NCBI RefSeq assembly: GCF_004354985.1
Contig: NZ_SMSK01000005.1
Location: 351,379 to 415,378, forward strand
Length of the DNA: 64,000 bases
DNA from: Segetibacter sp. 3557_3
Lineage (GTDB): Bacteria; Bacteroidota; Bacteroidia; Chitinophagales; Chitinophagaceae
Direction of reading: 5' to 3'
Made by a program: the position numbers and the translations under genes. How positions within the stretch are numbered: the stretch's first letter is position 1; each line of letters starts with the position of its first letter. Positions 17,497 through 26,199 of this stretch are shown one piece after another. The notes under the pieces are model-generated. The model was not told the DNA's origin. It saw only the letters and a list, made by a program, of their open reading frames with translations, and did not search any database.

Positions 17497-20070
17497 TTAA
17501 CCTTTAGTTTTTAAGCGTAAGACGGTTATGGAATATTTTGGAAAGATATAGTTTATCTGTTTAGCCGTCAACAAGTTAAGTGGCTTTTTTTTTGGAACAT
17601 AACCGGTTGGCGAAGCAAATGAGTTCTCTACATTTAACGAATCTGTTTGCAGACTTATTGCTGCACCCGTTCCAGCCGGCGTAACCGGCCCATCAAAATT
17701 GATTGCGGTGTTGTAAGCTTCGTCGGAAGCATTTACCACCTTGATTATGAGATCGCCGGTCTCTTTGTCTCGCCCGGCAATACCAAGAATTTTCTTGGGC
17801 TCGGTATAGCTCATCAGGAGTTTGCCATCCAGGTAACAGTCTACTTTATCGAACCCAACTTCAAGGGTGATGTCGTACCAGCGCCCGATTTCGATCGGCT
17901 TGGGTAACCGTCGTTGGGCAGTAATATCGGTGACAGCCTCGTCATTGACCATTTCAAAAACGCAGTTGGCGTTTACATACGAGCCGATATGTGCCCGCAT
18001 ATGTTGACGGGGTCCCTGTACCGCAAACGGAATGATAAAGGCATTTGTTCCGGAAAGCTTGCGTGCTTTTAGCTTTAGGGTATACGTCTCGAAATTCCTG
18101 CCTTTTAAGATCATCAGCCGTTGTGCACCCTGGGCAGTCTGAGCCATCGCACTATCCTGAACTTTCCAGGTTCCGCGAATGGCTTGCCATTCTTCAGGTT
18201 TTTTAATGAAATCACTTTTATAAACCAGGGATCCCTTTTCGTAAACTTCGATGTCCTTGTATTCGGTTTGTGTATCCCATGTTGCGAGTCCGACACTTCC
18301 CCCGTTCCGGGCTTTTGGCTTTTCCGCTTCAAGCACCTTCAACGTCGTTACCAGGTTTTCGTCAGAACGATGCTCATTCATCATCCTGATGGTATAATAC
18401 GATATCCTTGCAAAGCTCTTGTCCGCGTCGAAGTTGATGAGGTTCACCGGCCAATGCCGTGTATTTACATTTTCAAACAAGGGAGCATAACTCGACATTT
18501 TCACGAGGTCGCCATTGTTCTCCATACCCATGATATAAGCAGCATCATTCAGCGCAGCCAGCATGTTGCCCCGGCCCACGCCGGCATTGGTTGCGTATTC
18601 ACCAACATATACTTCGTAATCGCCGCGTTTATAACGATCAAAATGATCATAGTTGTTAAATGCCCAATAAGCTGCTTTGTAGGCATGCTCATCGGCAATA
18701 TCGGTGACTTTTATGCTATCGAGTGTGCGACGATTAAGATCGCCTATTCCCATACTTGAGATAATTTTCATCTCCGGGTATTTCCGTTTAATCGCCTCAT
18801 GAAAACGGTTGTAGCGACGAGCATAAAAAGGACCATGCTGTTCGTTTCCCACTTCAAGGTACTTCAGAGGAAATGGTTTTGGATGCCCGTTAGCCGCCCG
18901 TACTTTACCCCACTTAGAAGTAACCGGGCCCACCGCGTACTCAATTGCGTCTAACACATCATCAATTACGGGTTGAAGGTTTTCATCGGGAATGAAAGTA
19001 CCGGTTCTGAATTGACAGGAAACTCCTGCATTAAAGACATAAAGCGCGGAGGAGCCGATGTCTTCACAAAACTGCAGGTACTCGTGGTAGCCAAAGCCAT
19101 CACTGGACCAGTATCCCCAGACACTAAACGTACCGGGCCTTTTTTCAACCGGACCGATAGATGTTTTCCAGTTTGGCGCACTTTCTACATTAATGCCTTC
19201 AACATAGCAGCCGCCGGGCCATCTTACAAAGGCCGGCTTCAAATCAGCCAGGTATTGGGCCAGGTCTTTACGCAATCCGTTTGGCCGGTTCTTAAAAGTA
19301 TTCTTCGGAAAAAGGGAAACAAAATCAAGGCGCAAATGCCCGGTTGATCCAAACGTAAACGCAAATCGCGCTTTACCATCTGTAGCAGTGGGCGTCAGCT
19401 TGCAACTGTACTTCTTCCAGCCAGGTCCCAAACTTTTAAAAGTGTACGTGGCTATCCTGGTTCCCGTAGATGAAAGCAGCCCAACGGTAAGCGGACCTTT
19501 GTAAGTATCTGCATCAGCATAAAAGGAAAGGTTGTACTCCTCGCCTTTAATTGCATTGATTCCCCAAAACCCATCGTTTACCAGGTTATTTTTTTCAGGA
19601 TCAAGCGAGCGTATATTTAAAACTAGGGCGTTCGGCGTTGCTTCATTTAAAGGCTTTTCCGTTGAAAGCGCCAGCTCTATACCCGCCTGCGCACCAGTAT
19701 CGAGGCTCCAATAAGGCCACGGGGTTTTTACCGGCCATGGCATACGCCAGTCGCTTGCTTTTCCGTTGAGGTTATAGTGTGGATGTTTGTTGGGGTTGCC
19801 ATTGAGGAAACCATTTTCAACCACAGCCCCGGGGGGCACCCTGCTTTCCTCGAAACCGCGATTTTGGATCAGTTCCCCATACAATCCTCCTTCACCGCCA
19901 TGACTAATTTCTTCGAAGAAAATGCCGTGCAGGTTTGGGTCAACCGTATTCTTTACAGCCGCCGTATTGATCTGCATAACGGCGCGTTGCTGGGCACTGA
20001 TTGTTTGTAAAGCCCCCACGATTATGCCTGCACTAACCAGGCATAACCATCTCTTGGAATTCATAGCCAT
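17497..20070 (-). CDS. GH51 alpha-L-arabinofuranosidase with inserted carbohydrate-binding domain
   Basis: Exported retaining glycosidase of 857 residues. A signal peptide ends near TISAQ. The GH51 barrel has FVRWPGGCY (282-290), LEVGNEQHG with acid/base Glu410, and VYVGEYATN with nucleophile Glu491. Residues ~150-255 look like an inserted CBM4/9-type jelly roll (FWGINAIKGEEYNLSFY). Residues ~610-770 look like a LamG/DUF1080-type beta-sandwich (VYKSDFIKKPEEW, GRWYDITLEV, DCYLDGKLL). A C-terminal arabinofuranosidase beta domain follows. The family releases alpha-L-arabinofuranose from arabinan or arabinoxylan. It lies 19 bp downstream of GH127, probably in one transcript. An alternative ATG is at 20064. 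Confidence 0.94.
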   Translation of the reverse strand: MAMNSKRWLCLVSAGIIVGALQTISAQQRAVMQINTAAVKNTVDPNLHGIFFEEISHGGEGGLYGELIQNRGFEESRVPPGAVVENGFLNGNPNKHPHYNLNGKASDWRMPWPVKTPWPYWSLDTGAQAGIELALSTEKPLNEATPNALVLNIRSLDPEKNNLVNDGFWGINAIKGEEYNLSFYADADTYKGPLTVGLLSSTGTRIATYTFKSLGPGWKKYSCKLTPTATDGKARFAFTFGSTGHLRLDFVSLFPKNTFKNRPNGLRKDLAQYLADLKPAFVRWPGGCYVEGINVESAPNWKTSIGPVEKRPGTFSVWGYWSSDGFGYHEYLQFCEDIGSSALYVFNAGVSCQFRTGTFIPDENLQPVIDDVLDAIEYAVGPVTSKWGKVRAANGHPKPFPLKYLEVGNEQHGPFYARRYNRFHEAIKRKYPEMKIISSMGIGDLNRRTLDSIKVTDIADEHAYKAAYWAFNNYDHFDRYKRGDYEVYVGEYATNAGVGRGNMLAALNDAAYIMGMENNGDLVKMSSYAPLFENVNTRHWPVNLINFDADKSFARISYYTIRMMNEHRSDENLVTTLKVLEAEKPKARNGGSVGLATWDTQTEYKDIEVYEKGSLVYKSDFIKKPEEWQAIRGTWKVQDSAMAQTAQGAQRLMILKGRNFETYTLKLKARKLSGTNAFIIPFAVQGPRQHMRAHIGSYVNANCVFEMVNDEAVTDITAQRRLPKPIEIGRWYDITLEVGFDKVDCYLDGKLLMSYTEPKKILGIAGRDKETGDLIIKVVNASDEAYNTAINFDGPVTPAGTGAAISLQTDSLNVENSFASPTGYVPKKKPLNLLTAKQINYIFPKYSITVLRLKTKG

Positions 20071-20089
20071 TTTCGTAGTTGGGGAAATA

Positions 20090-22495
20090 TTATTTCACGA
20101 TCCACTCGTGAACACCGGCTGACTGTTTTTCAGGTAACTGAACTTCTATGCGTAGTGCAGTGGTGGTTACCGGCTCAAACTTTACCGTGTTGTATTTATC
20201 TTTTGCAATTTCATAATCGGTGCTGTTTTTAACCGGCACCCAGTTCTCCCCTTCCTTATACAATACCTTCCATGAGGCAGGAATGCGACATCCGCCAAAC
20301 GGACCGTCATCAAACCAATACACGGATGATTCTGAAACCTTCTCGGCTTTTTCAAAATCGTATTGAATCCATTCCTTCGTATTATTCTTCGGCCACCAAT
20401 GCAGGTACACCGCAGAATTGTCGATGGAGTTCCGGGGCTCGTATTGATCGTTCAGCGCAGTGAACATACGTTGGTTGCGAATAGAAGAAGAAACCTTGCT
20501 GCGCGATGCGATTGTTGGTGCTGGCTTAGGTCGCGCAGCCGATTCCATATAAGGTATCCAAACAACCATTTCGCCTGCACCACGGTTATTCCATGAGTAA
20601 TATGGTATTGCGGTTACCTGTTGTTCGGTTTTCAACAGCCCATCGCTGTTGAGCTGTCGACGGGTGGAATTGCCCTGTGCCGATAATAGCAGTACCCCGT
20701 TCAAAAGGTCTTTATTGAAATCTTCTTTGATCTGGGCCTTATCGCTAACAACAATGTTTTGAACGGTTTTGTCGAGGTTATCAGGTCCTTCAAGACAATA
20801 AACCAGCGGCCCTTTTTGCAACGCAAAACGTCCCTTATCATCTTCCACCTTATCGTGGGCAAGTACTTTTTCAACCTCCATGGGAAGGTTTACCTCCAAC
20901 TTGTCGCCCTTGTTCCAGCTTCGGTTGAAAACCGCATAACCTTTTTCCATTTTATACTGAACGGGCTTGCCGTTTAGCGTAATGACGATAGGCTTTTCAC
21001 TGTTGTCGGCGAAACGATAAAGGTCGCCCGGTACGGCTTCCTGTTTTGCCCATCCCGGGATACGAACGCGCAAGGCAAAGGTTGATTTCTTTTGGGGATC
21101 AACTGCAATGAGGACCTTACCGTTCCATGGGTACTCCGTTTCCTGGTTGATTGCAACCTTGCCTGCAGGAAGGTTAATGTCTGCTTTGTTCGACACAAAC
21201 AGGTTTACATAAAGGTCGTTATTGTTCTGGGCGTATACATACCCTGGTATCGAGGGCATGAAACGGGTTACATTGGAAACACAGCAGGCGCAGGCAAACC
21301 ATGCACCGCGCTGGTGTTGCCCCATGGAGGCAAGTGGATTGGGGTAAAAGAAATGCGTACCATCCTGCGAGATACCCGAGAGCAGCCCATTGTATAGTAC
21401 CCGCTCCATAACGTCGATGTATTTGGAATCCCCATGCATCAGGAACATCCTGCTGTTCCAATACACATTCGCGATTGAAGCACAAGTTTCGGCATAGGCC
21501 GACATATTGGGCAGTTGGTATGCCGCTCCGAACGCTTCACCCGCGCCGGTAGCACCGATACCACCTGTCAGGTACATCTTCTTTTGAACTACATCTTCCC
21601 ATATATCATCGATCGCCTTAAGGTATTTTTTGTCGCCGGTTAACGCCGCAACATCCGCCATACCCGTGTACATATAAGCGGCGCGCACAGCATGACCCAC
21701 GGCTTCGTGCTGGTCGGTAACGGGTTTGTGCGACTGGCTGTATTGTGCGCCTTTAATGTTGCCGTTGCCACGAACGTCGAGAAAGAATTTTGCAAGATCG
21801 AGGTATTCCTTTTTTCCTGTCACACGGTACATGCGTGCGAGCCCCATTTCTACCACCTGGTGACCCGGAAAATACTGCGCTTTTCCCGGACCAAAATCTT
21901 TCACCAGCAGGTCGGCATTTTTAATCGCGATATTGAGCATGTTCTTTTTACCGGTAGCAATGTAGTGTGCAACCGCAGCTTCGTAAAGGTGCCCTGCATT
22001 GTACAATTCGTGGCTGAGGTCGGGATCATTCACCCAGCGTTTTTCATGTATCCACGGATGAAGTTTATCCGGCTTCATTGTACGAAAAGTGTACAGGTAG
22101 CCATCCGGTTCCTGTGCATCGCCAATTAAGGTGATGAGGGTATCCAATGACCTTTGAAGACCGGGATTGTCTTTTACCTGTAGTGCGTATGAAGCCCCTT
22201 CTATCAGTTTATAAACGTCGGTATCGTCGAACGGAAATTCGGTGATTTTGCCGGGCGGCATTTTCCCGGCTGCTTTTTTAAAGTTGTCGAGCCGGCCCGT
22301 TTCCCTGCATTTTTGCAGCACATAGGGAATCGTGATATTGGTGTTCGTCTGGATTTTAGGCTCCCAAAAATGATCGTGCAGGTGAACTTTGGTAAAAGCA
22401 ACCGGCTGAATGGGGTAGTCTTTATTTTGCGCCTGCAATGCTGGCGATAAAGCGGCAAGTACAATCGTGCCCACAATGGCTTTACATCTTTTCAT
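20090..22495 (-). CDS. GH127/GH146-type beta-L-arabinofuranosidase (DUF1680)
   Basis: Exported enzyme of 801 residues, signal peptide ending near LQAQ. The cysteine-nucleophile GH127 signature is complete: YAETC (Glu336, Cys338) and ACACC (Cys404, Cys405). These correspond to the zinc ligands and catalytic Cys of the Bifidobacterium enzyme HypBA1. An (alpha/alpha)6 barrel occupies roughly residues 30-430, followed by beta-sandwich domains. The C-terminus (residues ~690-801) has discoidin-like features (VYWFDDGPFGGCRIPASWKV). Characterised members cleave beta-L-arabinofuranosides. The gene precedes GH51 by 19 bp, giving an alpha/beta pair of arabinofuranosidases. GH146 assignment cannot be separated from GH127 by eye. 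Confidence 0.92.
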   Translation of the reverse strand: MKRCKAIVGTIVLAALSPALQAQNKDYPIQPVAFTKVHLHDHFWEPKIQTNTNITIPYVLQKCRETGRLDNFKKAAGKMPPGKITEFPFDDTDVYKLIEGASYALQVKDNPGLQRSLDTLITLIGDAQEPDGYLYTFRTMKPDKLHPWIHEKRWVNDPDLSHELYNAGHLYEAAVAHYIATGKKNMLNIAIKNADLLVKDFGPGKAQYFPGHQVVEMGLARMYRVTGKKEYLDLAKFFLDVRGNGNIKGAQYSQSHKPVTDQHEAVGHAVRAAYMYTGMADVAALTGDKKYLKAIDDIWEDVVQKKMYLTGGIGATGAGEAFGAAYQLPNMSAYAETCASIANVYWNSRMFLMHGDSKYIDVMERVLYNGLLSGISQDGTHFFYPNPLASMGQHQRGAWFACACCVSNVTRFMPSIPGYVYAQNNNDLYVNLFVSNKADINLPAGKVAINQETEYPWNGKVLIAVDPQKKSTFALRVRIPGWAKQEAVPGDLYRFADNSEKPIVITLNGKPVQYKMEKGYAVFNRSWNKGDKLEVNLPMEVEKVLAHDKVEDDKGRFALQKGPLVYCLEGPDNLDKTVQNIVVSDKAQIKEDFNKDLLNGVLLLSAQGNSTRRQLNSDGLLKTEQQVTAIPYYSWNNRGAGEMVVWIPYMESAARPKPAPTIASRSKVSSSIRNQRMFTALNDQYEPRNSIDNSAVYLHWWPKNNTKEWIQYDFEKAEKVSESSVYWFDDGPFGGCRIPASWKVLYKEGENWVPVKNSTDYEIAKDKYNTVKFEPVTTTALRIEVQLPEKQSAGVHEWIVK

Positions 22496-22915
22496 AAACT
22501 ATAATTTCTTACTCTAGAATTGGCTAACGCTAAACGTAATTGGTTTTTATGGTGACGGTCATCTGTTCTTTGGGCTTCATCGTTGCTACGTCCGCCCGGC
22601 TACCCATTCGGACGGGCTCGGTTCAAACGCAGTTTCTTAGTGCAGCGGGAAATTGCCCCCGAAAATTAGTGCTAAGAATTTGAAAGAATTACAACATTAA
22701 AGAATACATAACCGAATTGGTATTTCATCGCAGCCCTATTTACCAGTAATTGGCCAAAACCGTATATTTTCCTGATCTAAACCCGTGTGCCCATTAACCC
22801 TATGCGGTACAAGAGTGCGACGCAAGGATGTTCAACAGGAAAGCTTAAGCCTGGTCCAAAAAAAGTTCCGAGATAAGATAATCGTGCGTACTTGTGTTTA
22901 TGCTGGTGATTCACC
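22496..22915. repeat. Intergenic region with two dispersed-element copies
   Basis: No gene. Positions 22807-22868 carry a plus-strand copy of the dispersed element, GTACAAGAGTGCGACGCAAG followed by GATGTTCAAC and ending GGTCCAAAAAAAG. Positions ~22575-22625 carry a partial minus-strand copy containing the CGTCCG/CGGACG hairpin. The minus-strand sequence TACGTTTA at ~22540, close to the TAnnTTTG -7 box, could be part of the GH127 promoter; this is weak. The gap means GH127-GH51 may be transcribed apart from the SusCD operon. Confidence 0.65.
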
Positions 22916-23896
22916 TTATTTTCTTGCAACAAAATTCATTCTCATCGTAATTACATAGGTACCTTTTACAGCATCATCGCCAGGTGCGGGCCATAACCGG
23001 AAAGTGATAACGGGATTCATATTAAGGTTGATATCGGTTGCTGCTGCCCGAACCCTGTAATAAAATACATACGAGTAAAGACCGCCTGAAACGTTTACCT
23101 GGGGATACAAGGGAAAAGTAGGCAAGTTGGGCGGATAACGGAATACAAGCGCCGTATCGGTTTTTTCTTCAGGATAAAACGGGGCATAGGTTCTGAAGTC
23201 AGGACGGTCTGCTCTTGGAACAACTTCACCTGCTTTGGGGTTAAAGGGCGTACCATTCTTATCAACATACCTGATTATGACTTTATTTTCGGTAGTGTTC
23301 GTTCTAACTATCGTAGTAGTAAAATTGGTTTGGCCGGTAGTTGTTTCTGAAGTCGTTGGAGAAGTTGTTACCGAGGAGGAAATAAGTTCATATGAATTGG
23401 CGGGGTTAATAATTCTAATAACACCAGCATTTAATACTTCGCGTTTGCCGGCGATATTAGATACCTCGATGTCAAACTCGTAAGTACCGGTGTCGATAGA
23501 ATTTGTTGCGGGTGTAACTTCCAACCTACCGCCAATTGGGTTCACGGCAAAGCTGGGGTACATGGCTTTACTGATTTTAGCCGCGACCTGTTCGAGCGTT
23601 GTATCCTGCTGGTTGATTTCACCTTTGTAAATAGCTATCTCATATTTCTTTAACAGGATTGAGTCAGCATTTTGTTTTGTATAAAAGTTCCTGGTGCCCA
23701 GTAATTTTACATAGATCGGGTTTGTTGAACCGTCTACCAGGAGTGCCGCCGAAGTTGTAACCCTACCCCTTGCTGCGTTTAGTGTTTTAGGGCTGTAGAC
23801 AATCACTTTGCTCAGGTAGCCCGCATCTGGTTTCTTACAACCAACGGTACCGGCAGCAACCACAAGGGCAAAAGATATAATTTTAAAGATTTTCAT
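22916..23896 (-). CDS. SusCD-associated lipoprotein, DUF5007-like
   Basis: Lipoprotein of 326 residues: MKIFKIISFALVVAAG then TVGC (Cys20) and KKPDAG. The body is beta-rich, with a conserved-looking DTGTYEFDIEVSN segment near 150-165 and a Thr-rich linker (TTSPTTSETTTGQT) near 205-220. It resembles the DUF5007 surface lipoproteins encoded after FAS1 genes in Bacteroidota SusCD loci; this match is from memory and moderate. It is the last gene of the SusC-SusD-FAS1 run, 33 bp after the FAS1 gene. Probably a surface glycan-binding accessory protein. Confidence 0.65.
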   Translation of the reverse strand: MKIFKIISFALVVAAGTVGCKKPDAGYLSKVIVYSPKTLNAARGRVTTSAALLVDGSTNPIYVKLLGTRNFYTKQNADSILLKKYEIAIYKGEINQQDTTLEQVAAKISKAMYPSFAVNPIGGRLEVTPATNSIDTGTYEFDIEVSNIAGKREVLNAGVIRIINPANSYELISSSVTTSPTTSETTTGQTNFTTTIVRTNTTENKVIIRYVDKNGTPFNPKAGEVVPRADRPDFRTYAPFYPEEKTDTALVFRYPPNLPTFPLYPQVNVSGGLYSYVFYYRVRAAATDINLNMNPVITFRLWPAPGDDAVKGTYVITMRMNFVARK

Positions 23897-23929
23897 TCGT
23901 TGACGTTTAAGAACTTAAAAACTGGATGA

Positions 23930-24640
23930 TCAAAATCTTGCAAAAGTGTGTTGGTTGCTTAAGACATGCAAAACCTGGTCGTACGCAGGATCTTTTGATG
24001 TAGATGATGGAAGGATTCCTGATGTTTGACACAAGACTTTAACATCAGCTTCGTTTGGCGGGGGAGTAACACCCGGGACATCCAAAGTACCCCTTACGTT
24101 TGTATAATATAATCCAAATGCCGGTGTCTGAGTCCAGCTTCTCAAGCCGCCGTCAGCATTGAGTTCCGCTATGGTAAACATCCTTTTTGATATACCACAC
24201 TTAGTGTTACCCCTGCTTGTTGCTTCTTTTACCTCTGGTTCCATAACGGCATCAGCAAGCGTATACCTTTCATTGAAGAAATATTGCCGGACGGAATCGG
24301 CAGTCATGTCCTTGTACAGGCTATCCAGGGAATACACTTTAGACTCATCGGAAAGCCGTAGAATGCTCTGCCTGATGTCCATATACCTTCTGATTGAATA
24401 GTCGGTTACAGCAAAGACCGTTTTAGACGACATCAGTTCGTCCTGGAGTTTAAACCGGTCAATCACCAATAAAAAGGTGTCGAATAACTTGTATTGATTA
24501 GACTTCAGGTAATCATAAGTGTTCAATGGCGTCTGGGCACTGTGCAAACCTCCGTCGGTTAAATAATCGTTCTTTTTGCAAGAAACTGCGACAAATGCAG
24601 CACAGAACAGAAGCAGGAAAATTTTTATATTATGTGTCAT
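23930..24640 (-). CDS. Fasciclin (FAS1) domain lipoprotein
   Basis: Lipoprotein of 236 residues, lipobox AVSC (Cys21) followed by KKNDY. A FAS1-like fold is suggested by the segment YDYLKSNQYKLFDTFLLVIDR, a TVFAVTDYS motif (like the TVFAPTN of FAS1), and the C-terminal HVLSNQHTFARF typical of Bacteroidota FAS1 proteins. It lies 17 bp downstream of susD and 33 bp upstream of the DUF5007-like gene, so the four genes form one operon. In such loci FAS1 proteins are thought to be surface binding partners of SusCD. No catalytic role is expected. Confidence 0.8.
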   Translation of the reverse strand: MTHNIKIFLLLFCAAFVAVSCKKNDYLTDGGLHSAQTPLNTYDYLKSNQYKLFDTFLLVIDRFKLQDELMSSKTVFAVTDYSIRRYMDIRQSILRLSDESKVYSLDSLYKDMTADSVRQYFFNERYTLADAVMEPEVKEATSRGNTKCGISKRMFTIAELNADGGLRSWTQTPAFGLYYTNVRGTLDVPGVTPPPNEADVKVLCQTSGILPSSTSKDPAYDQVLHVLSNQHTFARF

Positions 24641-24657
24641 GGAGTATACTTTGGAGT

Positions 24658-26172
24658 TTACATTTTATCTGCCCAGTAAGGCGTTTGTGTCAATAGTGGA
24701 TTTTGGATGATCAGGGAAGGATCAATGGGCCAGATGTACTTGCCCTGAGCAAATTCCGATGACGTGATACGGGGTGTTGAGCCTGATCCAAACTTGAAAA
24801 TGTTTTTCTTTTTAGCTAACCTGACAAGATCATAATAACGATGGCCCTCCAAAAACAATTCCCTGCCGCGTTCATCAATGATCGCCTCGAAAAGATCAGC
24901 ATTGGTAGCAGTAGAAGCGCCAAGGCCGGCAATGTTGCGGATTTCGTCGAGAATTACCCTTGCCCCGCCGGGGTTTCCAAGCGCCTCAAGGGCTTCGGCT
25001 CTGAGTAACTTAATATCAGCAAGGCGAAACACCACTATATTGTGCAAAACGACCGGTGAGGTATTGTTTACCGCGGTATACGTAACATTATCATTGAGGT
25101 ATTTTAACACGACGGGGTCGGTCGTATTCATCAACGCAAAGCCTCTTCTTGCCCGAAGATCGTTGGTTGTATCTGTGTAATAACGGGTCAACAGATTGAC
25201 GGGATCCAGTGGCATTTGGGTATTACCCGTGTTGCTCAGCAAGTATGGAGACTTTGAGGTGCGTGTGCCAATTCCGGTAGCATAACCTTCATTGGTTTTA
25301 TTCTGTGAAATCTCGAAGATCCCTTCAATACTCTGCCCCTTGAAGATTGTGGTAAAATTCGAACGGGGAACAAAAGCATACCCTCCTTTTAAAATCACGG
25401 AGTCAGTAGCGGGCGCAGCTTTGTCGTAAGCACCACGCCATGCATGAATGTGTGCTAATAATGCGAAGGCAGCGCCACGTGTTGCCCGTACCGCTCTTTC
25501 CGCAGCAACGGACGTCCAGGTAAGCATTGGCATTGCGGTTTCAATGTCCTTGATCGCCTGATCAAGTACCTGGTTTGCCGGAGTGCGTGGAAGCGGTTGC
25601 CCCAACACAGGATCTGCAACGGTTTCAAGTACAAGGGGCACATCGCCCCAGATCCTTAAAATGTAGAAGTAAGTAAATGCGCGTAAGAAATATGCCTCTC
25701 CTAATATTCTTTGCTGGGCTGCCGCAGGATTCGATGAAGTATAGGCACTTAGTGGTATGGTAGGTACAAATTTCAGCACCCGGTTTGCCTGGTCGATAAC
25801 CCGGTAGAAATTATCCCAGCGACGAACCCTGTACATCATTCTACTGTCGTTGGTTGCGGCGGTAGATGAAACAGATATCTGCAGGTTCATCTGGTTAATG
25901 TTTGCATAATCTTGCTGGTTTAAGGGCTGGGTCGCTGAGAACTGGTCGGTAGGCAGATCACCCCACGCATAATGTCCGACACCTTCAGGATAGTTAATGG
26001 CCGTTCTTAACAGAGCGTATGCACCGGTTATTGCAGAATTTGCCTCTGCTTCATCCTTCCAGAAATTAGCATCGGTCATAGTGTTTCTTGGCTCTTTATC
26101 GAGCAGCTTCTTACAGGAGCTCCCGAAAACCATTGACAAACTCAACAAAAATATGGTCGTATATCTTTTCAT
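24658..26172 (-). CDS. susD: RagB/SusD family nutrient-binding outer membrane lipoprotein
   Basis: Lipoprotein of 504 residues (GSSC, Cys20, then KKLLDKEP). It has the SusD order: an N-terminal LDKEPRNTMTDANFWKDEAEA segment, TPR-like helices (RVIDQANRVLKF, LGEAYFLRAFTYFYILRIWGDVPLV), and a C-terminal half with DIKLLRAEALEALGNP and LFLEGHRYYDLVR. It forms the lid of a SusC transporter at the cell surface and binds the substrate. It starts 27 bp downstream of susC. The substrate is suggested by the nearby arabinofuranosidases but not proved. Confidence 0.96.
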   Translation of the reverse strand: MKRYTTIFLLSLSMVFGSSCKKLLDKEPRNTMTDANFWKDEAEANSAITGAYALLRTAINYPEGVGHYAWGDLPTDQFSATQPLNQQDYANINQMNLQISVSSTAATNDSRMMYRVRRWDNFYRVIDQANRVLKFVPTIPLSAYTSSNPAAAQQRILGEAYFLRAFTYFYILRIWGDVPLVLETVADPVLGQPLPRTPANQVLDQAIKDIETAMPMLTWTSVAAERAVRATRGAAFALLAHIHAWRGAYDKAAPATDSVILKGGYAFVPRSNFTTIFKGQSIEGIFEISQNKTNEGYATGIGTRTSKSPYLLSNTGNTQMPLDPVNLLTRYYTDTTNDLRARRGFALMNTTDPVVLKYLNDNVTYTAVNNTSPVVLHNIVVFRLADIKLLRAEALEALGNPGGARVILDEIRNIAGLGASTATNADLFEAIIDERGRELFLEGHRYYDLVRLAKKKNIFKFGSGSTPRITSSEFAQGKYIWPIDPSLIIQNPLLTQTPYWADKM

Positions 26173-26199
26173 ATTAGTACTGCTTAAGCTTCTTGTTGA

